A stretch of 64,000 bases of DNA. Origin: CAIWKO01 sp964469155. GTDB taxonomy: Bacteria; Bacteroidota; Bacteroidia; Bacteroidales; CAIWKO01. The position numbers were made by a program, and so were the translations under genes. This document shows positions 26,946 through 36,242 of the stretch, in pieces (position 1 is the stretch's first letter; each line of letters begins with the position of its first letter). The DNA is taken from the NCBI GenBank assembly GCA_964469155.1, contig CAYXXU010000006.1, forward strand, positions 15,326 through 79,325, given 5' to 3'. Under the pieces are notes generated by a model. The model worked only from the letters and a program-made list of their open reading frames with translations, was not told the origin of the DNA and did not search any database.

Positions 26946-29900
26946 ATGAAAAAAATTTTCACTACAATTTGTCTGCTTATTATTTCCACAGTTTTGTTTT
27001 CACAGGTTTATGAAGGCCGCAATGCTGAAAAGTTCGTAAAAGGAAGCCAGATGGTAAGGTTTTCCGGAAATACCGAAAATCCAACTTACATACGATTGAA
27101 CAGCGCTTCGCAACCCGCTTATTACGAGCTGCAAACCTGGCTAAGTGCTACCTTCAACCTGACAGCCGGTTCCGGAATGGTTCTCCTCAGCAAAGAAACC
27201 GATCAAATCGGCTACGAGCATTTCAGATATCAGCAAACCATCAATAACATTCCCATACGCGAGGCTATATTCATCATCCATGTGCAGCAGGGCAAAATAA
27301 TATCTTTCAACGGAACCCTTTTCAGTGCACCTTCGGTTCAGAATCACATAACCCTCAGTGAAGATGAGGCTTTGCAATCGGCCCTGACCATGGTGCATGC
27401 TTCGGAATATATGTGGCAGAGCAATGGTAATGAGGCCTGGCTAAAAGAATTTACCGGCAAAGCCGATGCCACCTATTTCCCCAAAGCTGTCAAAGAGATA
27501 GTGTATAATCCACAGGCAAAATCATTCCGTACGGCTTATAAATTCGATATCTATGCCAGCAGACCCCTTTCGCGTCAGGATGTTTATATTGATGCTGAAA
27601 CCGGAAAGTTATTGAAAAAACTCAACACCCTGCATACCGGCGATGCTCATGGCACAGCAGTTACCAAATACAGCGGCACGAAACCCATCACTACCGATTC
27701 GCTTTCAACTACTTCGTTCCGCTTGCGCGAAACCGGCAGGGGCAACGGCATCAGAACCTATAATATGCTCACCGGTACCGATTACGCATCGGCAGTAGAT
27801 TTCACTGATGCTGATAATTACTGGAACAACACCGCCAATATGGACAATGCAGCCGGCGATGCCCATTGGGGAGCAGAAATGACCTACGACTATTTTTATC
27901 TGAAACACGGACGCAACAGCATCGACGGTAATGGATTCGCTTTGTACAGTTATATTCATTATGATGTGGCCTACGGAAATGCCTTTTGGGATGGCCAACG
28001 CATGACATACGGCGATGGCAGTAACAACAATCCATTCACAACACTTGATATTTGCGGACACGAAATCACCCACGGGCTCGATTCGTACACCGCTAATCTC
28101 GATTATGCCGACGAATCGGGTGCTATGAACGAAGGCTTCAGCGATATTTTCGGAACCGCCATTGAATTTTATGGGAAACCCTCCACAGCCAACTGGACCT
28201 GCGGCGAAGATATAGGAATGATAATACGTAATCTGGCCAACCCCAATGCCACGCAAAACCCCGACACCTATCTGGGAACTTACTGGGACCTGGCACAGGA
28301 AGTACATGCCAACAGCACCGTTCTGAGCCACTGGTATTACAGGGTTTGTCAGGGAGGAAGTGGAACTAACGATTTAGGCCATGCATTTTCTGTAACAGGC
28401 ATAGGGATGACAAAGGCAAACAACATAGCTTTCCGTATGCTGACTGTTTATCTGACCAGTACCTCTGATTATGCCGATGCACGTTTCTATGCCATACAGG
28501 CAGCCACCGACCTCTTTGGAGGCTGCACCCCCGAAGTAGAAACCGTTACCAATGCCATGTATGCTGTCGGAATTGGCGCTGCCTATGTTCCCACCGTTGT
28601 GGTTGATTTTGATGCCAACAACACCATCAGCTGTTCGGCACCCATCTCGGTTCAGTTTATCAACCAAAGTACCAATGCCACCAATTTTATATGGAACTTT
28701 GGCGACGGAGGCACCTCCACCCTGCAAAACCCCAGCCATACCTATAATGCTTTGGGAACCTATAATGTAAAACTCAAGGGACAAAGCGCCGGTTGCGGAT
28801 CTGATTCACTCACTCAAAATGCCTTTGTTAGCATTGCCACCACCAACTCCAACTATGCCAGTATTCCTGCCAATGAAACCGGAACCACGCTTACCTGCTG
28901 CACAGGCACACTATTTGATAGCGGCGAAACAAACGACTACAGCAACAACACCGACGGTGTAATTACCATTGCACCCTCAGGAGCTTCTTCTTTAATGCTC
29001 ACCTTTACGTCTTTCAGTTTCGAATCGGGCTACGATTACCTTTATATATACAACGGCCCGTCAACCTCATCGCCTCTCATAGGGCAATATGACGGAACCA
29101 ATCTGCCCAATGGCGGTGTGATCCAATCCACCGGAGGAGCCATCACACTGCGTCAGACCACCGATGGCGGCGTTACCGCATCCGGATTTGCCCTTACCTG
29201 GCAATGCAGCATGCCATCGTCGCCGCCGCAAAGTAATTTCTATGCCGCCGAAACATCTACCTGCACAGGTGTGATACATTTTCATGATATGACCGTCAAT
29301 GGCCCGGCATCCTGGCTTTGGAACTTCGGCGACGGCAATACCTCAACCCTGCAAAATCCGGTTCATGCATATCAGGCAAACGGCGTGTATACCGTGAAAC
29401 TAAAAACCACCAATGCTTTCGGGGCCGACTCTACCGTCAAAATCAGCTATATCAACGTTAACAACCTTCCCGCCCTCCCGGCCGCAACGCCCGGCAACGC
29501 CTGCGATTCCAGCACCATCACCCTGACGGCCACCGGAAACGGGCAACTCAACTGGTACGACGCCCTGACCGACGGAACCCTGCTTGGCACAGGACCTACC
29601 TTTGTTACCCCTGTGCTCTATTCCACCACCACCTTCTATGTAGAAGATAAAATGGTGTCTCCTTCGCAATATGTAGGTAAAACCGACAACTCAGGCAGCG
29701 GATCGAATTACAACAGCGCAACCAACACACACTACGAAATATTCAATTGCTATCAGCCTGTCACCCTGGTTTCGGTGAAAGTATATGCCGAAGGCGACGG
29801 CAATCGTACCATTCAACTGCGCGACAGCAGCCAGTCGGTGCTGCAATCGGCCTCCGTATATATTCCAGACGGAGAAAGCCGTATCAACCTCAATTTCGCC

Positions 29901-30416
29901 CTGCCGGTGCAGCAAAGCCTGCAATTGGTGTGCACCGGAGCACCCAACTTGTTCCGAAACAATAATGGGTCAGCCACCTATCCTTACACGATAGCTGGTC
30001 TGCTAAAGATCACCGAATCGAGCGCCTCGAAACCGCCATACAACGTTACGGGCAATTACTACTATTTCTACGATTGGGAAGTAAAAGAAACCGAATGCGC
30101 CAGTCCCCGTGTGCCCGTAGTGGCCACTATTGTGGAATGCAACGGCATAGCCGAAAACAATGAAAATAGCCGTTTTGCCGTTTATCCCAATCCTGCCACC
30201 GAAACCCTCACGGTCGAATTTTCTTCCGCACTGCCACAACCATATACCCTCACCCTTTACGATGTGATAGGCAAAACCGTCTGTAGCAGCAGCATTAATG
30301 CTGTCAGCGGAACCAACCTCCACAAAATATCACTAATCAATGTAAGGCCTGGAGTATATTTCATCAACCTGATAAGCAGTTCGATTAATAGAACGGAGAA
30401 GGTGGTGGTGAAATAG
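26946..30416 (+). CDS. Secreted M4 (thermolysin-type) metalloprotease with PKD, CUB and T9SS domains
   Basis: A 1156-residue surface or secreted zinc protease. Order: signal peptide (1-20); FTP/PepSY-type propeptide (about 35-210); catalytic M4 domain (about 240-545) with HEITH (His372-His376) and the third zinc ligand Glu396 in MNEGFSD; a first PKD domain (about 551-630, WNFGDGG); a CUB-like domain (about 640-760, FESGYDYLYIYNG); a second PKD domain (about 765-845); an Ig-like segment (about 848-905); a further beta domain; and a T9SS type A sorting domain (last 80 residues, VYPNPATE). It would degrade external proteins. The multi-domain tail suggests binding to an insoluble substrate. A terminator follows. 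Confidence 0.94.
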   Translation: MKKIFTTICLLIISTVLFSQVYEGRNAEKFVKGSQMVRFSGNTENPTYIRLNSASQPAYYELQTWLSATFNLTAGSGMVLLSKETDQIGYEHFRYQQTINNIPIREAIFIIHVQQGKIISFNGTLFSAPSVQNHITLSEDEALQSALTMVHASEYMWQSNGNEAWLKEFTGKADATYFPKAVKEIVYNPQAKSFRTAYKFDIYASRPLSRQDVYIDAETGKLLKKLNTLHTGDAHGTAVTKYSGTKPITTDSLSTTSFRLRETGRGNGIRTYNMLTGTDYASAVDFTDADNYWNNTANMDNAAGDAHWGAEMTYDYFYLKHGRNSIDGNGFALYSYIHYDVAYGNAFWDGQRMTYGDGSNNNPFTTLDICGHEITHGLDSYTANLDYADESGAMNEGFSDIFGTAIEFYGKPSTANWTCGEDIGMIIRNLANPNATQNPDTYLGTYWDLAQEVHANSTVLSHWYYRVCQGGSGTNDLGHAFSVTGIGMTKANNIAFRMLTVYLTSTSDYADARFYAIQAATDLFGGCTPEVETVTNAMYAVGIGAAYVPTVVVDFDANNTISCSAPISVQFINQSTNATNFIWNFGDGGTSTLQNPSHTYNALGTYNVKLKGQSAGCGSDSLTQNAFVSIATTNSNYASIPANETGTTLTCCTGTLFDSGETNDYSNNTDGVITIAPSGASSLMLTFTSFSFESGYDYLYIYNGPSTSSPLIGQYDGTNLPNGGVIQSTGGAITLRQTTDGGVTASGFALTWQCSMPSSPPQSNFYAAETSTCTGVIHFHDMTVNGPASWLWNFGDGNTSTLQNPVHAYQANGVYTVKLKTTNAFGADSTVKISYINVNNLPALPAATPGNACDSSTITLTATGNGQLNWYDALTDGTLLGTGPTFVTPVLYSTTTFYVEDKMVSPSQYVGKTDNSGSGSNYNSATNTHYEIFNCYQPVTLVSVKVYAEGDGNRTIQLRDSSQSVLQSASVYIPDGESRINLNFALPVQQSLQLVCTGAPNLFRNNNGSATYPYTIAGLLKITESSASKPPYNVTGNYYYFYDWEVKETECASPRVPVVATIVECNGIAENNENSRFAVYPNPATETLTVEFSSALPQPYTLTLYDVIGKTVCSSSINAVSGTNLHKISLINVRPGVYFINLISSSINRTEKVVVK

Positions 30417-30458
30417 CCGGAAGTTGGAAGACCGAAGATAAGAAGTAAAAAAAACTCA

Positions 30459-30488
30459 AAAGGCCTGCCGGATTGGCGGGCCTTTTTA
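30459..30488 (+). terminator. Terminator after the M4 protease gene
   Basis: AGGCCTGCC pairs with GGCGGGCCT around a GATT loop (one G-U pair) and is followed by TTTTTATT. It lies about 45 bases past the stop codon. Confidence 0.75.
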
Positions 30489-30519
30489 TTAAGGGTAATA
30501 GTGCCTCTATAAAAATTTT

Positions 30520-31260
30520 CTACCAAATCAATCCCGACCAGGGTTGGCTAAAGGGCCCGAAGGTTTTCCTGCTGCCTTTAAAGCGTTTGCGGGCCAAATA
30601 CCACGCACGCATGCCTTCCTGTTCAGCATCAAATATTCGGATGTAGTATCCCCTCTTCACTTCACCATCGAAAGTAAATTCCTTTACATCAGGGGCCGTT
30701 TTCACCGAAGCTTCTTTCACCACCAGGTACACTTCAATGGCATCCACCCCTATGTCGAGCCCTTTATGATTGGCACCGGGAGTCATAACGCTGCTTCGGT
30801 GCATCAAATGTTTCATCCGGGCTATACCTCCCTCCACACTTACATTGTGACCCGCGCCATCGGCCCCCGAAGCAGGAGTTTTAATCAGATCAGGAATCCT
30901 GAGGCCCATATCTGATTTTTGTGCATCGGTCACCAATGGATTGTTGCGCAAGTACCGGCTGATGAATAAGCGCAGGCTGGTATCAGTCGGAATGTCTTTT
31001 TTGCCGAATTCATAGGCCTTGCGTGCGCTATTTTTCCGTTGGGTATCCGCCTGATCAAATATTCTGCTTGCCACCCTGGGCCATGCACTGTCCCACTCCT
31101 GCTTTTTTTTGCCGGGGGTATTGGTCAGCAGCACCCATTCAGTTAGTGCGGCAGGTGTAAGGTCCCAACCGGCCATATACACGTTGGCCCGGGTTACAAA
31201 ATTATTCTGCCATTCGTTGAACGACAGGTCGGAATGAGGGATAAAGTCTTTTCTAACCAT
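30520..31260 (-). CDS. Hypothetical protein with C-terminal fibronectin-III-like region
   Basis: A 246-residue soluble protein without a signal peptide. The N-terminal part (FIPHSDLSFNEWQNNFV..) is helical with many Trp and Arg residues. The middle contains RIPDLIKTPASGADGAG. The C-terminal 90 residues (IEVYLVVKEASVKTAPDVKEFTFDG...YLARKRFKGSRKTFGPFSQPW) look like a fibronectin-III fold. It recalls a widespread family of unknown function in environmental bacteria with the same head-plus-sandwich plan. It converges with the M4 protease gene. Confidence 0.7.
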   Translation of the reverse strand: MVRKDFIPHSDLSFNEWQNNFVTRANVYMAGWDLTPAALTEWVLLTNTPGKKKQEWDSAWPRVASRIFDQADTQRKNSARKAYEFGKKDIPTDTSLRLFISRYLRNNPLVTDAQKSDMGLRIPDLIKTPASGADGAGHNVSVEGGIARMKHLMHRSSVMTPGANHKGLDIGVDAIEVYLVVKEASVKTAPDVKEFTFDGEVKRGYYIRIFDAEQEGMRAWYLARKRFKGSRKTFGPFSQPWSGLIW

Positions 31261-31455
31261 GATGTTTTTGCTTTAGAAATTCGAAATTCAATAGCCAAGT
31301 CAGATGCTATGAAAAACGGAATAAAGATAATACATTACCTGATAATAATTACTGAATTTAGCCAGGATTTTTCAACAACCATTTGCAAACCACTGATATT
31401 TAATCGCGAAGCATCACTATCCAGTCGTGAAATTATTATAATAATACGTAAAATT

Positions 31456-31665
31456 GCTACCTGATGATATCAGGTAGCTACCTAATTATATCAGATCATA
31501 CCCTGATTAATTTATATTACGGTATGTATTTATTATATAATGCTCTTGTATTATCATATCGTAACCTGTAATTTTTATATAATGGTCTGATATTTTCAGG
31601 TTTTAACCTGTTATATTTAGATTATTATCTGTATCAATCAGGTTGTGATCTGATTTATACAGGTA
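31456..31665 (+). repeat. Array E: ten 21-bp AT-rich, dyad-symmetric repeats
   Basis: Ten 21-base units fill exactly 210 bases. The first unit is nearly a perfect palindrome (CTACCTGAT..ATCAGGTAG), and most others keep an ACCTG-type left arm and a weaker CAGGT right arm around an AT-rich centre. The array occupies the 515-base gap upstream of the hypothetical gene at 31260 and downstream of lplA. The rest of the gap is AT-rich and empty. Confidence 0.85.
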
Positions 31666-31775
31666 GGAATAATTGTGAACGAGACTGCTTTGATGGGTTT
31701 GTGTAAATGAATTACAATATCTGAAGTACCTGAAGCAATCAAAACAATTGAGGCACTTCCTGAAAGTCTTGACAC

Positions 31776-32390
31776 CTATAGTCTAATCGGCTGTATCCCT
31801 TTTTCAAGAGCAAGCAATAAACTCGCTATAGCAAAGTCGTACCCCTCCGCTTTAATAGAAGTCACAAACTCCGAATGCGGTCTGCCCTTGCGGTAATCGG
31901 GTTCTTTGGCGGGGTGGCGGATGTATTTGGCGATGCTGGCTATATCTTCAGCCACATTGAGCACAGCATGATAAAACACACGGTTGGGACGGCGGTAGAT
32001 GGATGAACCCAGTATCTTCTTTTCGCCAATGGCAATATCCGAAATACCCTTTTGTAACAGGTTTTGAATGCCATTCTCTGCCAAAACGGCAATGATGCTG
32101 TCGTTGATCTTGTGGAAATATTCTTTGGGATTTTTCAAAGTTTCGGTAGTGAACGAAATAGCAATGACGATGGTATTCGGCGTCAGGATTACCGTTTCGC
32201 CTCCCGAAGGTCGTTTCATCACGGCAACTCCACCGGCCCGAACAGCTTCCATATCCAGCGATGTCTCTGCTTTATTGCTCTGGCCCAGCACCAGGTAGGT
32301 TTTATCGGGCTGCCAAACGCAAACTGAAACCGCTGAATCGGAATCGATGATATCCAGATCAGGCAGAGTATATTTTTGAACTTCGAACAT
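31776..32390 (-). CDS. lplA: Lipoate-protein ligase family protein
   Basis: A 204-residue BPL/LplA catalytic-domain protein that probably attaches lipoate to the E2 and glycine-cleavage H proteins. It shows the binding loop KRPSGGETV (the RRxSGG motif with Lys in place of the first Arg) and the GISDIAIGEKKILGSS segment carrying the likely catalytic Lys. It lacks the C-terminal accessory domain of long LplA (about 330 residues), so it could instead be an octanoyl or lipoyl transferase. It lies beside a 3' piece of lpdA and two kilobases from gcvT, all lipoate-linked functions. Confidence 0.8.
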   Translation of the reverse strand: MFEVQKYTLPDLDIIDSDSAVSVCVWQPDKTYLVLGQSNKAETSLDMEAVRAGGVAVMKRPSGGETVILTPNTIVIAISFTTETLKNPKEYFHKINDSIIAVLAENGIQNLLQKGISDIAIGEKKILGSSIYRRPNRVFYHAVLNVAEDIASIAKYIRHPAKEPDYRKGRPHSEFVTSIKAEGYDFAIASLLLALEKGIQPIRL

Positions 32391-32504
32391 TAAGCTATTT
32401 TAAGAAAAAACCACGGAGACACTGAGGACACGAAGTTGCACGGAGATATTTATCATTATAACAATATGACAATTTAGCCCTATACACAAAATTTTGTGCC
32501 CCTA

Positions 32505-32556
32505 CATCATCATTCGTTATTCACTATTCGTTATTCGTTATTCACTATTCACTTAC
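32505..32556 (+). repeat. Heptad repeat (ATTCGTT/ATTCACT)
   Basis: Six or more 7-base units alternating ATTCGTT and ATTCACT lie directly after the end of the lpdA fragment. A shorter relative (TTTACTATTCGTCATTCACT) occurs at 53053-53072. Further left in the same gap is a 14-base perfect palindrome, CACAAAATTTTGTG. Confidence 0.7.
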
Positions 32557-32759
32557 TTATGAATAGCTCTGTCCACCGCTTCAAACCCGGCTTCCATAAA
32601 TATTTCCGAAACGGTAGGGTGGGCATGAATGGTTTGCGAAATATCAAAAATGGTACCCTCGATCTGCATATAGGCAGCGGCTTCGGCAATCATATCGGTG
32701 GCGTGGTCGGCAATGATCTGCACGCCCAGCACCTGCCCGAACTGCTTGTCGGAAAACAT
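32553..32759 (-). pseudogene. lpdA: Orphan 3' fragment of lpdA (dihydrolipoamide dehydrogenase)
   Basis: Sixty-eight codons encoding the C-terminal part of the E3 dimerisation domain, including the HAHPTVSEIFMEA active-site-base segment (the His-Pro motif of E3). It begins exactly at a Met codon equal to Met381 of the lpdA gene at 62806, and its first 55 bases are identical to 63946-64000 on the opposite strand. Joined to that gene it would give a 448-residue enzyme, the normal length. On its own it has no FAD, NAD or redox-disulfide part. It is either a duplicated remnant or the displaced true 3' end. The 220-base gap before it on the gcvT side holds a terminator and low-complexity repeats. 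Confidence 0.85.
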
Positions 32760-32891
32760 TCAGCAAAAAAATGCTGGTGGTTAAATAAAAATTACGACTG
32801 CTTCTGAAAATGCAATAATATCAAATAAAAGATGGGAAGACTGCCTTCATCCGTCAGCCGACGGATGTGTTCCCCTTGTTTAACCCATAAA

Positions 32892-32926
32892 ACAAAAAAT
32901 GCGAAGCCCAACACTTCGCATCTTTT
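32892..32926. terminator. Terminator after gcvT
   Basis: A perfect 8-bp stem, ATGCGAAG (32899-32906) with CTTCGCAT (32914-32921), has an A-run on its left that gives six U on the minus strand. It ends the gcvT transcript and could act weakly the other way. Confidence 0.8.
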
Positions 32927-32979
32927 ATTACATCCTAAACCTTACTTCGGTCTCCGGTCTTCCGTCTTCGGTCTTCCTC

Positions 32980-34068
32980 TCATCCCTTATAAAACGGAAA
33001 CTTAACCACCTTTGCCTTGATCAGCTTCTCGCGTATCTTCACATAGATCTCGGTGTCGACTTTAGCAAAAGCAGTTTTCACATAGCCCATGCCAATGTTT
33101 ATTCCCAACGAAGGAGCCATGGTGCCTGAGGTAACTTCGCCTATCAGGTTGCCTTCGGCATCGCAAATCTCGTAATAATGGCGGGGAATGCCGCGGTCTA
33201 TCATTTCGAAACCCACCAGGCGGCGCGTAGTACCTTCGGTTTTGTGTTTCAGGTTGAGTTCCTTGTCAATAAAATTCTTTTCTTCGGTAAATTTGGTAAT
33301 CCAGCCCAGCCCAGCTTCAATGGGCGAGATGGTATCGTTTATGTCGTTGCCATAGAGGCAGAAACCCATTTCCAAACGCAAAGTATCGCGGGCGGCCAGG
33401 CCTATGGGTTTGATGCCGTATTCTTTTCCGGCTTCCATCACGGCTTTCCACATCACTTCGGCGTATTCATTAGGGAAATAAATTTCGCAACCACCCGAAC
33501 CCGTATAACCGGTGGTAGAGAACAATACATTGTCCACTCCGGCAAACTTCAGCACTTTAAAGGTATAATATTCCATATCGGTTACCGTGGTATCGGTGAG
33601 TTTCTGCATGGCTTTCAAAGCCAAAGGACCCTGAATGGCTAATTGAGAGGTCTCGTCCGAAGCATTGGTCAGCTTCACACCGAAAGTATTGTTTTGGTTC
33701 ACCCAGGCCCAGTCTTTGTCGATATTGGCAGCATTAACTACCAGCAGGAATTTTTCAGGACCAAAGCGATACACCAGCAGATCGTCCACAATGCCACCCT
33801 TTCCGTTGGGGAAGCAAGAATACTGTATCTTGCCGTCCCATAGCTTGGAGGCATCATTCGAGGTTACATACTGAACAAAATCCAGAGCCTTTGAACCTTC
33901 TACCCAAAACTCCCCCATGTGCGACACATCGAAAACGCCCAGTGCCTTACGCACAGTTTCGTGTTCAATAATTAATCCTTCGTATTGAATCGGCATATAA
34001 AATCCGGCGAATTCAACCATTTTTGCTCCGTTTGCTTCGTGAATGCTGCGAAATGCTGTACTTTTCAT
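32980..34068 (-). CDS. gcvT: Aminomethyltransferase (glycine cleavage T protein)
   Basis: A 362-residue T protein that transfers the methylene group from the aminomethyl-lipoyl H protein to tetrahydrofolate, releasing ammonia. Family features are HMGEFWVEG near residue 50, YVTSNDASKL, ELAIQGP-type text, GYTGSGGCEIYFP (about 175), and GLAARDTLRLEMGFCLYGNDI (about 230-250). Length is normal. It is a single gene; gcvH and gcvP are not in the window. The 278-base gap upstream shows a CTGCGTAAATCTGCGAGATCTGCG low-complexity stretch in parts and no gene. Confidence 0.95.
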   Translation of the reverse strand: MKSTAFRSIHEANGAKMVEFAGFYMPIQYEGLIIEHETVRKALGVFDVSHMGEFWVEGSKALDFVQYVTSNDASKLWDGKIQYSCFPNGKGGIVDDLLVYRFGPEKFLLVVNAANIDKDWAWVNQNNTFGVKLTNASDETSQLAIQGPLALKAMQKLTDTTVTDMEYYTFKVLKFAGVDNVLFSTTGYTGSGGCEIYFPNEYAEVMWKAVMEAGKEYGIKPIGLAARDTLRLEMGFCLYGNDINDTISPIEAGLGWITKFTEEKNFIDKELNLKHKTEGTTRRLVGFEMIDRGIPRHYYEICDAEGNLIGEVTSGTMAPSLGINIGMGYVKTAFAKVDTEIYVKIREKLIKAKVVKFPFYKG

Positions 34069-34315
34069 TGTAATTGTTTTTTTGAATATTATTGTTTCCG
34101 TTTTATCTTTTAATTCATCTAAAAGTATCGTGGCAAAAGTAAAAATAAAATTCAGACGAGGCCTGAAATCACGAAAAAATTAGATTTGTTTTGGTGTCCA
34201 GCAGGTAGCGCAGAAAATGGCAGAACTAAAACTCGTATTTAATATCTGCGTAAATCTGCGAGATCTGCGGGAAAAGCATCCCATATCGAAATTACTATGG
34301 ATATAAAATTTATTT

Positions 34316-34323
34316 TATCTTTG
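34316..34323 (+). promoter_or_regulatory. Promoter -7 box (TATCTTTG) of the CapD-like gene
   Basis: A perfect TAnnTTTG match 24 bases before the start codon at 34347. No clear -33 element is seen. Confidence 0.45.
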
Positions 34324-34346
34324 ATGTCGGTTTTATTATTCGCTAT

Positions 34347-36227
34347 ATGATATTTTCAAAATTGAACATTCCTCGCTGGCTCATCCTGCTGATCGATATT
34401 GCAATTTGTGCATTTTCGATACTGCTGGCGTATATGCTTCGTTTTAATTTTAGTCTGCCCCTGAAAGATGCCAATGCCCTGCCCCTGGTTCTGGCTTATG
34501 TGGTGGTAATTCGTACCATCAGTTTTTTGGTGGCAAAAACCTACGTGGGCATCATACAATATACCAGTACCGGCGATGCCATCAGGATAGTTATAGTAAC
34601 TGCGGCCGGCACCCTGTTCTTTGTGCTAACCGACCTGGTTTCGTATTATTTTTTCGGTAAGATCAATTTTATACCTTATTCTATCATCATCATCGATTTT
34701 ATCACCACCACTTTCATCCTGGCCTCGTTTCGCATACTGGTAAAAATAACCTACCTGGAGATCAATAACCCTTCGAGCAAGAAGACCAATGTGCTGATAT
34801 ACGGTGCAGGCGAAAGCGGATTGATAGCCAAGCGTTCCCTCGACCGCGATGCGGGAACCAAGTATAAGGTATTGGGATTTATTGATGACAACCCGAAAAA
34901 GAATGGAATGAAGATAGAAGACGTACCCATCTACAGTGCCGATAAGCTTGAAAAACTGCTTCAGGATAACGCCATAGAGCATCTCATCATATCTATTCAG
35001 AATATAAAGCCGGCCAAGAAACAGGAGATTATTGAGCAATGCCTTGCCTATAATACCAAAGTGCTGAATGTTCCTCCCGTTAGTAAATGGATCAATGGTG
35101 AACTCAGCTTTAAACAGATCAAAAAGATCAATATCGAAGACCTGTTGGAACGTGAAGAAATCAAACTCGACGAAAAACGCATCAGCCAGGATCTCCGCGG
35201 GAAATGTGTTTTGGTAACAGGCGCTGCCGGTTCCATTGGCAGCGAATTGGTGCGGCAGATAGCAAGGTTTTCGCCTGCCAGGATCATTCTTATCGACCAG
35301 GCCGAATCCCCTTTGTATCATTTGGAGCTGGAGCTGGCTGAAAAATTCCGCAACGTTCCTTTCGAAATCATTATATGCGATGTCACCAATCCTGTCAGGA
35401 TGCGTAAGATCATCGAAACCTTTCATCCTCAGATCATTTATCATGCGGCTGCCTACAAGCATGTGCCCATGATGGAGAACAATCCGGTGGAAGCCGTTCA
35501 CACCAATGTGCAGGGTACTAAAACAGTGGCCGATTTGGCGGTTCAATATAAGGTGGATAAATTCGTGATGGTATCAACCGATAAGGCCGTAAATCCTACC
35601 AATGTGATGGGAGCCAGCAAACGAATTGCCGAAATGTATACCCAATCATTAAATCAGAAGAATAGTACCCGTTTTATTACCACCCGTTTCGGGAATGTGC
35701 TCGGATCTAATGGTTCGGTGATCCCATTGTTCCGCGAACAGATTGAAAAGGGTGGCCCGGTTACTATTACCGATGCGGAGGTAACCCGCTATTTTATGAC
35801 CATCCCCGAAGCCTGCCAATTGGTGCTCGAAGCAGGGGCATTTGGCAACGGGGGTGAGATACTGATCTTTGATATGGGCAAATCGGTTAAGATACTCGAT
35901 CTGGCCAAAAAAATGATCAAACTCTCGCGCCTGACCCTGGGGAAAGACATTCAGATCACCTACACAGGCCTGCGTCCAGGCGAGAAGCTCTATGAAGAAT
36001 TATTAAATGATTCGGAGAACACCCTGCCTACCCATAACCCCCAGATCATGATCGCCAAGGTTGATACACCCGATTCAAAGCAAATATCCACCTCGGTCGA
36101 CGAACTGATCTCCTTGTTGAACTTACATGACAATATGCTGCTGGTAAAGAAAATGAAAGAAATGGTCCCCGAATTTAAAAGCCAGAATTCTGTTTATACA
36201 ACATTGGATGAGAAGCCAATAAATTAG
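34347..36227 (+). CDS. Membrane nucleoside-diphosphate sugar 4,6-dehydratase (CapD/FlaA1/WbpM type)
   Basis: A 626-residue inner-membrane enzyme of surface polysaccharide synthesis. Four N-terminal membrane helices (about 12-130) precede a CoA-binding-like Rossmann domain (VLIYGAGESGLIAKRSL, about 147-165). A second, catalytic short-chain dehydrogenase domain has VTGAAGSIGSELV (about 289-302) and DKAVNPTNVMGASK (about 411-424), where Met replaces the usual Tyr of YxxxK, as is typical of this subfamily. It probably makes a 4-keto-6-deoxy sugar from UDP-GlcNAc. No other glycan genes adjoin it. Confidence 0.92.
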   Translation: MIFSKLNIPRWLILLIDIAICAFSILLAYMLRFNFSLPLKDANALPLVLAYVVVIRTISFLVAKTYVGIIQYTSTGDAIRIVIVTAAGTLFFVLTDLVSYYFFGKINFIPYSIIIIDFITTTFILASFRILVKITYLEINNPSSKKTNVLIYGAGESGLIAKRSLDRDAGTKYKVLGFIDDNPKKNGMKIEDVPIYSADKLEKLLQDNAIEHLIISIQNIKPAKKQEIIEQCLAYNTKVLNVPPVSKWINGELSFKQIKKINIEDLLEREEIKLDEKRISQDLRGKCVLVTGAAGSIGSELVRQIARFSPARIILIDQAESPLYHLELELAEKFRNVPFEIIICDVTNPVRMRKIIETFHPQIIYHAAAYKHVPMMENNPVEAVHTNVQGTKTVADLAVQYKVDKFVMVSTDKAVNPTNVMGASKRIAEMYTQSLNQKNSTRFITTRFGNVLGSNGSVIPLFREQIEKGGPVTITDAEVTRYFMTIPEACQLVLEAGAFGNGGEILIFDMGKSVKILDLAKKMIKLSRLTLGKDIQITYTGLRPGEKLYEELLNDSENTLPTHNPQIMIAKVDTPDSKQISTSVDELISLLNLHDNMLLVKKMKEMVPEFKSQNSVYTTLDEKPIN

Positions 36228-36242
36228 CATAAATTTTCGGTA

